Shown here: positions 57,130 through 64,000 of the stretch, one piece after another
How positions within the stretch are numbered: the stretch's first letter is position 1
How the letters are laid out: each line of letters opens with the position of its first letter
Assembly (NCBI GenBank): GCA_021234155.1
Contig: JAJEKV010000086.1
Coordinates: forward strand, 3,337,461 to 3,401,460
Source of the DNA: Isoetes taiwanensis
Lineage: Eukaryota; Streptophyta; Lycopodiopsida; Isoetales; Isoetaceae
DNA length: 64,000 nucleotides
Direction of reading: 5' to 3'
Translations under genes and position numbers: made by a program
Notes under the pieces: model-generated
Told to the model about the DNA's origin: nothing
Database searches by the model: none
What the model saw: only the letters and a program-made list of their open reading frames with translations

Positions 57130-60100
57130 TGTAGCATTATAACAGGGGGTTTTTTTTGTGATTTTATACGCTTTTTGGCATGGTTTTCATATGATTTCAC
57201 GGGCGTATTCACGTGGACGTACTAAACGGTATTTCTAGAGTGCACCCATTTGTTGGCCATTGATTTCAAAGAAGAAGGAAAATCGTGTGGTTGTGGCGCT
57301 TTTATTGTTTGCATGTTTTTTTGGTTTAGGTTTCAAATATTAGGTTAATATTATAGGTTTTTTCTAGGGTTTTTCTAGGGCTGTGGCAGTTTTTTCATTC
57401 ATCCACAGCAGGTTGTTCCGTATGCAATGCATTTCTAAGGGACAGTTTATTTGTTGTGGTTGTCGTGGGCTTAAACTAAATCCCTGCTTTGACAGGTGAA
57501 AATTTTGCAAAGATCTAGGATCCAAAGGTGCAAATCTACGGTCCTATTCTTGCCTTCCAAGTTGTTGCGAGATAGAGCAACAAAATCCGGTGGTGCCCCT
57601 CAAGAAAGCCGAGCCGATTTTGGGTCGATTTTGGGCTCTTACCAATCTAAAAAGGGCCGAAGTGAAATTTAGGCAAAAAGGTGCTTCATGCACATGTGCA
57701 CCTATCAATTGCCGGATTTGAGAAGGTCGAACTGTTGGGTGCCAGCCAGATTGCATAGCCAAAAGCCGCAGAAGATATCGATCAATTTGGTTCCGTGGGC
57801 AAACTTCCATACATTATTCTCTCGCTTGTTCGTTAAATGCGTGGGCGGGATGCCATATATTGTTTGTGTTTTGTTTGCTTGCTCTGGATTTCGTAGCCAG
57901 AAATTGTGTGCTGCAGTGATAAAGGCTATGGCTGAAAGATTTGATATTGTGGAAATCGCCGATTTAGTTGCTTGCTCCATCAAAGAGTATGGTTGCAAAA
58001 GCATTGAAGCATGAATCTAACATGCACAGAATTTAACACCTGACAAAGAAGATGCGTGCAGTTTGCAAGGGCGAAAAAATGTGCCTTGGTATGTTGATCC
58101 TTTTTAAACTTGCCTTGTAAAGGTTTTAGCATATCTCTATATCTTGTTGTAGCTGGAATGTGATGATTTCTTTGTTGTTGATGGCATTGCAGTGCTTACA
58201 ATCAAACGTTGTCCAAGACCTTTATTTTCCTATTTAATTGGAATAAGGATGATCATAAGACATGCAAGTTACAATCCATTGCTGGGTTCCAGAAAAGAGC
58301 ATCCATTCTAGCAAACCCAATCTTATGATCATCCATGGCTTTGGTGGAGACTAACTCGAAATGGGTGGAATGAAATCCCTTTCCTTGTTCGTGATTTTGC
58401 TCTCTACATTCCAGACCTCATTTTCTTCGCCAATCCTACTCCCAAATGCAAGATCAGAAATATTTCAAGCCCAATGCTTGTCAGTACCTCCTTCACAATG
58501 AATCGACAATGAAATCGGGCCAATTTCGGTACTAGCTATGGCAGATTTGTGGCTTTCCACGTGGCTCATTTGGCTCCTCATTTGGTTACCAAAGTAATCA
58601 TCTCTAGTTCGTGTTTGCATGGATCAGGCTTAACGAACAGCAGCTTTTAATCGACTCAAATGCTCTCACGCTTCAGATTTGCTCATACCTAATCATCCCA
58701 TCAAAGTCAAGAATGCAATCAACTTTGCATTGCATAAACCCATCAAATATATCCCACATTTTTTGCTTTCCTTGCTCCAGCAAGTAAGCACATCTTCTCT
58801 TGTATGAGCCTTAGATAAAGCTCCGGAAGATGCAACGACTTGTAAAAGCAAGAGTTATCAAAGCTTGGGCACGGGCCTTAGATAAAGCTTCAGGTTGATG
58901 CAAACAAAGCTTCAGGTTGTTGATGCATAGATGATTGGCTAGATCCTTTTAGTGGAGAACTTGGTTGACCTTCAGCAGGCTGGGTAGGGGCTCACGCAGA
59001 AGTGGGTATGGGCTTCCTCTTGGAAGTGGGGATGGGAACCCTATTGCCTCGTTTCGTGGCCAGGACTGTTGCTGCATAACTTGTGATTGTGCTCATTTAC
59101 ATGTTTCTTTATTCTCTGCTTATCGTTTATTAGAACTTTCTTCATTATTACCTGACAGCCTTTATAATCCACTGGTTGCCCAAGCTTATACATTATCCTT
59201 CAGAACCTATAAGGCCGCAGCTAGAGTTATGAGATTGATTGTGTGCAATTTTGATAGAATTGAGTTTATTCAAGATGTTCAACAAGGTAAAGCCATGTAT
59301 GTTGCTTTTCCTTGCTTTTTCTTTGTCTAATACTCTTGCGTATAAGTCTCTACATTTCAGCTATCTTGGTTGCAGGAGGAAAAATGAAATGTAAACATAT
59401 CATACACAAAATGGTGTCAAATATTACCAGGGCCTGTTATTATCTTATATTATCATGTTGCTCTCTTTGGTTGTGAAGGAGGTTGCTGGTTGGTAGAGCT
59501 TTTCTAAGAAATTGCTATAGGACTAGGTTGCATATTTATTATGTTACTGACAAGTGCGAAGCATTTGGGTAAAAGCATGTTAGGGTGTCCCTTAAAAAGT
59601 ATTATTTAGTGACCAAAAAAGTACCTAAAAAGGTACCCAGGACTGGGTACTGGGTACCTGTGTAATATCCCAATAAAAGGTACATTCTAGAACTTTTATA
59701 TATATTTTGGTCTCCGATAGCATTATCTTTATCTTAAGTTTGAATATTAATGCGTCCTTGACTTGTATTTTGGACATTTGTACTAGTTTTAATGAAACTA
59801 AAAATGAGAAAGTACCCAGTTCTGAAGTACCTAGTGTATGTACTTTTGCAGGTTCCAAAAGTGGTACACCCTAACATGCTTTTACCCATTTGATAATAAG
59901 ACATTGTAAGATGGGTTACCATTTGTCTATTATTTATCATGGAATTATGTCACACTTAATATTAGGACTTCGAATGTAATGGCTTGTTTTTAGCTCTACT
60001 ACTATTTTCTATTATGATTCATATGCATTAAGGAATCTCTATGCACAGATATTATATGCACAATATTACATGCACAGATATTACATGCACAATATTACAT

Positions 60101-60882
60101 ATTACATGCAGAAGTGTTTCTAAAATTGTTACATGCATTTATGGATTTCTTAGTGCCCTTCCATCCCTACACCATCCTTAAGGCCCCGAAGGGGCCAAAA
60201 AAATTTTTAGTTAACACAAACCATTAACACACAACAACCATTAACATTATTAACACAAACCATTGCATTTGACACATTTAAATCAAAATCCCCCTTTAAA
60301 CCCCCTTTGGTTTGGGTGCATATTCACACGGGGGGTTACGTAGGGCAGCGAGAGCCCCAAAAATTTACAATACATGTACAAAATCAACACCATTAAGTAC
60401 GTTCTCTCAAACCTTATAGTATTTTGCAAACCTTAATACACAGTATACAAAAACTTGTACATGCATACCCCACAAACGAGGATCGCTATGTATGGTCCAG
60501 ATCTTGGAATAAAGGGCAAATATGCCCATCCAACAGCTCTCGTTGCCCGGAGTAACCCCCCCGTGTGAATATGCACCCAAACCAAAGGGGGTTTAAAGGG
60601 GGATTTTGATTTAAATGTGTCAAATGCAATGGTTTGTGTTAATAATGTTAATGGTTGTTGTGTGTTAATGGTTTGTCTTAACTAAAAATTTTTTTGGCCC
60701 CTTCGGGGCCTTAAGGATGGTGTGGGGATGGAAGGGCACTAAGAAATCCATAAATGCATGTAACAATTTTAGAAACACTTCTGCATGTAATATGTAATAG
60801 TGTGCATGTAATATCTGTGCATGTAATATTGTGCATATAATATCTGTGCATAGAGATTCCTTAATGCATATGAATCATAATA
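57130..60882 (-). mobile_element. E-type composite element, copy E4
   Basis: Left end TGTAGCATTATAACAGGGGG at 57130-57149; the same subterminal block as E1-E3 runs to about 57258. The body (57260-60000) has no named gene. One coding-like piece at about 57870-58014 reads KLCAAVIKAMAERFDIVEIA. The right side is a long hairpin with GGCCCCGAAGGGGCC. The site in H copy 1 is CAAGAATA/GCCAAGAG; here TA lies at 57128-57129 and again at 60881-60882, so a TA duplication is possible. About seven bases of the flank (CCAAGAG) are lost. Repeated GGTACC-containing text lies near 59620-59660. Confidence 0.6.
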
Positions 60883-60887
60883 GAAAA
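60005..60887. repeat. Long inverted repeat (hairpin), arms about 350 bp
   Basis: Left arm about 60005-60353 and right arm about 60535-60887, with a loop of about 180 bp. The arms are nearly perfect: TTTTCTATTATGATTCATAT against its complement at 60868-60887, and CTTAAGGCCCCGAAGGGGCC against its complement at 60700-60717. The arms include both the E hairpin module and about 170 bp of E4 body. A transcript would fold into a long double-stranded RNA, a good small-RNA source; that is inference. Confidence 0.9.
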
Positions 60888-62545
60888 CATGGAGAAGTGT
60901 GTTGGAGCTTACGTACTGATATATTCTTGAGTTCAAATCCCAAGCTAAATACCTTCTTCTTTTCAACGTATCTGAAAATGAGATAAGAATGAATACCACT
61001 GCAACCCAAAAACTTTACAGGGAGCAATACGACATAAGGGTGTGGAGGGAAGAAAGAAAAACAATGAATTATAACTAGTGCAAAACAAAAGCTGAACTAT
61101 TGGAGAAAAAAAGGAACGATTTTTTAATAATGCAGACTGTTGGGTGTAGAGCTAGCTTGTCCATTCTTTCACAAGCTTTGAAACTGGAACTCTTCTGTTC
61201 AAAAAATAAACAAAGGATTTATGCAGCAATCAAGCACTGGGTCTTGCTCTGATGTAAGATGTAATGGCCAATTCTTGATTTAATTGGAACTGATGTAAAG
61301 AAATTCTTCAAAATGGGGTTTTAAGAATCAAGTGTGAGAAATTAGATTTTTGAAAGACATATCTCGAGATCGCATAATTGTAAGAGTGCAGATTTGACTA
61401 CAAAATAGGATAAAAAACAGTTTACCACAGATACATGACCTACTGCATATACCAGAGCAGTTATTTTTGCAAGCAGCAAAGAAGAAGAATCCTTATCACA
61501 GTTAATAATGAATCAAGGAAGAAGCACTGGTCGAAGCGAATAGAAATTAGGGCAATTAGGCTCCGCATCCTGCCCAGGACGCCACTTAGACTAGATTACA
61601 TAACATAATTGCAGCCTTATAATGCCACTAGTTGGAAGATACGCTCGCTCGCATGAGGGCTGAAGCTGTTTGGAATCGGCTCACTTTTTCACAATCACAA
61701 TACTTAACTGTAACACTCCACAATCCTCTCCGATAGATGGGCATTTGAATAACAGCAGTCTACCAAGCTCTGGTATAAAACCGGACTGGAGACAGAGCGG
61801 TCTAAGGTTGGTATAAGGCTGCGACCAAAGGGAATCGCCATGAAACAGAGATGATGGTTCTTCAAGGCGACGATCTTTCGGTGCCTACCACGACCTTCTA
61901 CAGATCTTTCGGAACCTGCCCGACCTTCTATACACACCCCCGCTTCAATCAGCCTTCAATCGCCTCTTCCTCCTTTTTATAGGAAATCAAAGAGATCTCT
62001 AGATCATTCGAGAAAGCGCAGGGCGTTCTAGAGAAGCTTCCAGAAAGCCCTCCATAGTTTCTTCTTGATCGTACTTACTTCTTGATCGATTTCTTTAGAA
62101 CCTTCTAATACCTTTAATTACAGTCACCATTGAAAGTCTACATTTTAATGTCTAATTTTAGAACATTCTAGAATCTACCCTACTATAATTATATGTTAGA
62201 GATAATGTTTTAGTGCAAGTAATGGACACGCCCTAAATCAGACGGTTTTTATTCATTGATGCCATGTGGCAATATCTTGACCTTTCCTTCCAGGTGAAAG
62301 CATGTTGTAGTGGAACACCCTGGGTGTCCCCCTTGTCCCCCCTAAAAATGTGGTGGGAGATATCAAATTTGTGGTGCGATTTTAAATGTCTGTTTGGCAC
62401 CTAGTGCATGTATTGAACTGCAACAACCCGATTCCTACGCCACCCGTCCCATTCCAATTTCCTACGCCACCCGTCCCATTCCAATCTCCACCTAACCGAT
62501 TCCTAAACCCACGACCCACCCGCGACTTTCCTGAAGCACACGGCT

Positions 62546-63290
62546 ATGGCGCTTAATCTGGTTGTGGATCAATCCGGTTCATACTTTGAATCATTTAATT
62601 TGGAAGCAAATCTGCCTAAAATCTCAAACTGGAACACAGGTAAGAGAAAGAGAACTCCAGAACAAGAACGGAATCATAAAAGACGCCAAAGGAAAAGAAA
62701 AAGGGAAGCTAAAGAAGAATTAGCAAAAATTGCATCAGCAGAGGGAGGATCCACCAGAACGGCCTCTACTAGGCGTCGGATGGTGTTGAAATTATTATCT
62801 TCATTTCATAGCACAACTAAAGGCTTGGCTGACAGTGATAAGAAAGAGGTTTTACGAGATTTTCTGGAAGATGACACAATGGACATCGTACTTGGTGAAG
62901 AGCTGAAAGATTTGCAAGCCAAGAGCATTGTGGTCAGCAACCTGTTTAGCAGCCAAGAGTAGTTGCCTTGCTATGGCCATAAGAGGAAGCATTAATACCG
63001 AAAGTGCTAATCCCGCTTTCGGGGTTTGGTAAACTGGCAAGTGTTCATCCTAGGAATCTTACCAAAGCAAAATTGAAGAGGGAAGAGATAGATTGCAAAG
63101 GGGGAAATGGGTTTTGTACAAAAGAGTTAGAAGAGCGGTCCCAATTCCCAATTCTGTCATAGAACTTGTGCAAAGAATTTTGGACCGAAAAACAAGAGGG
63201 TCTCTCCAAATGCAAAGGATGTTAAGTTCGGAAGATTGGAACGAAATGTAAGAGAGGATCATGCCACTCACTATCCGGAAGAATCACAGG
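62546..63290 (+). pseudogene. H gene, 5' exon (copy 2)
   Basis: A 138-codon frame starts MALNLVVDQSGSYFESFNLE, nearly the same as copy 1, with the same basic region and KKEVLRDFLEDD. A 46-bp deletion after VVSNL ends the frame early (SSQE). Coding remnants like RVSPNAKD-type text follow to about 63290. The minisatellite intron starts after that. Later exons lie beyond the window. Confidence 0.6.
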
Positions 63291-63419
63291 TTATTTCATT
63301 TCTTCATCTTCACCACATTGTTTATTATTAATGTGGTATGTGGTATGTGGTTAGTGATTGCTTGTGATATGTGGTTGGTGTGGTTAGTGGTTGCTCGTGG
63401 TGTGTGGTGCCTATTCATG

Positions 63420-64000
63420 TTGTGATATATGATATGTGCTGCCTAGTGTGGTGAGGCACGTGGTGTAAAATAAATGCTGTAAATATATGCTTTGTGGTGC
63501 CTAGTGTGGTGAATAACATGGTGTAAAAAATACATCTTTGTAATATATGCTATCCGGTGCCTAGTGTGGTGATTAATTTGGTGTAAAATAAATGCTCTAA
63601 ATATAGGCTTTGTGGTGCCTAGTATGGTGAATAACATGGTGTAAAATAAATGCTGTAATATATGCTATGTGGTGCCTAATGTGGTGAATAACATGGTGTA
63701 AAATAAATGCTGTAATATATTCTATGTGGTGCCTAGTGTGGTGAAAAATATGGTGTAAAATAAATGCTTTAATTATGCTATGTGGTGCCTAGTGTGGTGA
63801 AAAATATGGTGTGCAATAAATTATGCAATATATGCTTTGTGGTGCCTAGTGTGGTGAATAACGAGGTGTAAGATTAATGTCTGTAATATATGCTATGTGG
63901 TGCCTAGTGTGGTGAAAAATATGGTGTACAATAAATTATGTATTATATGCTTTGTGGTGCCTAGTGTGGTGAATAACGAGGTGTAAGATGAATGTCTGTA
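63420..64000 (+). repeat. 58-bp minisatellite in H copy 2
   Basis: Same unit as 37211-37736 (TGGTGCCTAGTGTGGTGAA...), about ten copies, running off the right edge. Unit variants differ in order from copy 1, so both arrays have changed since duplication. Confidence 0.9.

Larger units (their letters stand above)
57076..64000 (+). repeat. H segment, copy 2, opened by E4
   Basis: TTGAGCTGCAGAACCG at 57076 on matches 34524 on. The match breaks at 57129 and resumes at 60888 (ACATGGAGAAGTGTGTTGG = 34594). It then continues through 64000, past the second minisatellite. Copy 1 therefore gives the empty site for the insertion at 57130. Copy 2 lies directly after copy 1, head to tail. Confidence 0.85.

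Overview
The window looks like repeat-rich nuclear DNA of a land plant. Evidence: a chromodomain-bearing Ty3/gypsy element, a PLS-type PPR gene fragment, a GRAS transcription-factor fragment, AAACCCTAA (telobox) motifs, and GT..AG introns of about 100-250 nt. A non-flowering lineage is possible, but nothing here proves it. All names come from reading translations and motifs by eye; no database search was run.

Layout. 1-2668: the 3' end and LTR of one LTR retrotransposon plus a second related LTR piece. 2880-6200: a decayed Ty1/copia element. 9690-10613: a broken, unrecognised coding region. 11819-13470: the 3' part of a LINE. 16338-21440: two head-to-tail copies of an apparently new composite element (called E here); the second carries a Kelch-domain gene fragment. 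25017-27120: about 4.5 tandem copies of a 450-bp unit. 27865-28105: the only gene that looks intact, a two-exon 47-residue protein. 30450-30886: a GRAS gene fragment. 32400-33720: local duplications.

34524-64000 is a Russian doll. A transposase-like gene (called H; zinc-cluster N-terminal part, then a domain with a DFAENY motif) begins at 36279, and its first large intron carries a 58-bp minisatellite. A 15.3-kb Ty3/gypsy element (37737-52991, target duplication GTGGT, LTRs about 1.78 kb) sits inside that minisatellite. The gypsy 5' LTR is interrupted by a 1,867-bp Helitron (38121-39987) that is almost pure polypyrimidine on the + strand. The gypsy integrase/chromodomain region is interrupted by a 5,144-bp terminal-inverted-repeat (TIR) transposon (45691-50834). 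That transposon holds the 5' half of an H-like gene, an FCP1-like phosphatase gene fragment and a coiled-coil/RING gene. After the gypsy element the H gene resumes at 53133, is cut again by a third E element (53266-55978, with a PPR fragment), and ends with the DFAENY exon at 55985-56690. A second H copy starts at 57076 and is itself interrupted by a fourth E element (57130 to about 60882).

Apart from the 47-residue gene, almost everything is mobile DNA or host gene fragments carried or broken by it. Many stop codons are C-to-T changes at CAG or CAA, as expected for methylated, silenced DNA. Part of the small-indel damage may instead be sequencing error at methylated sites.
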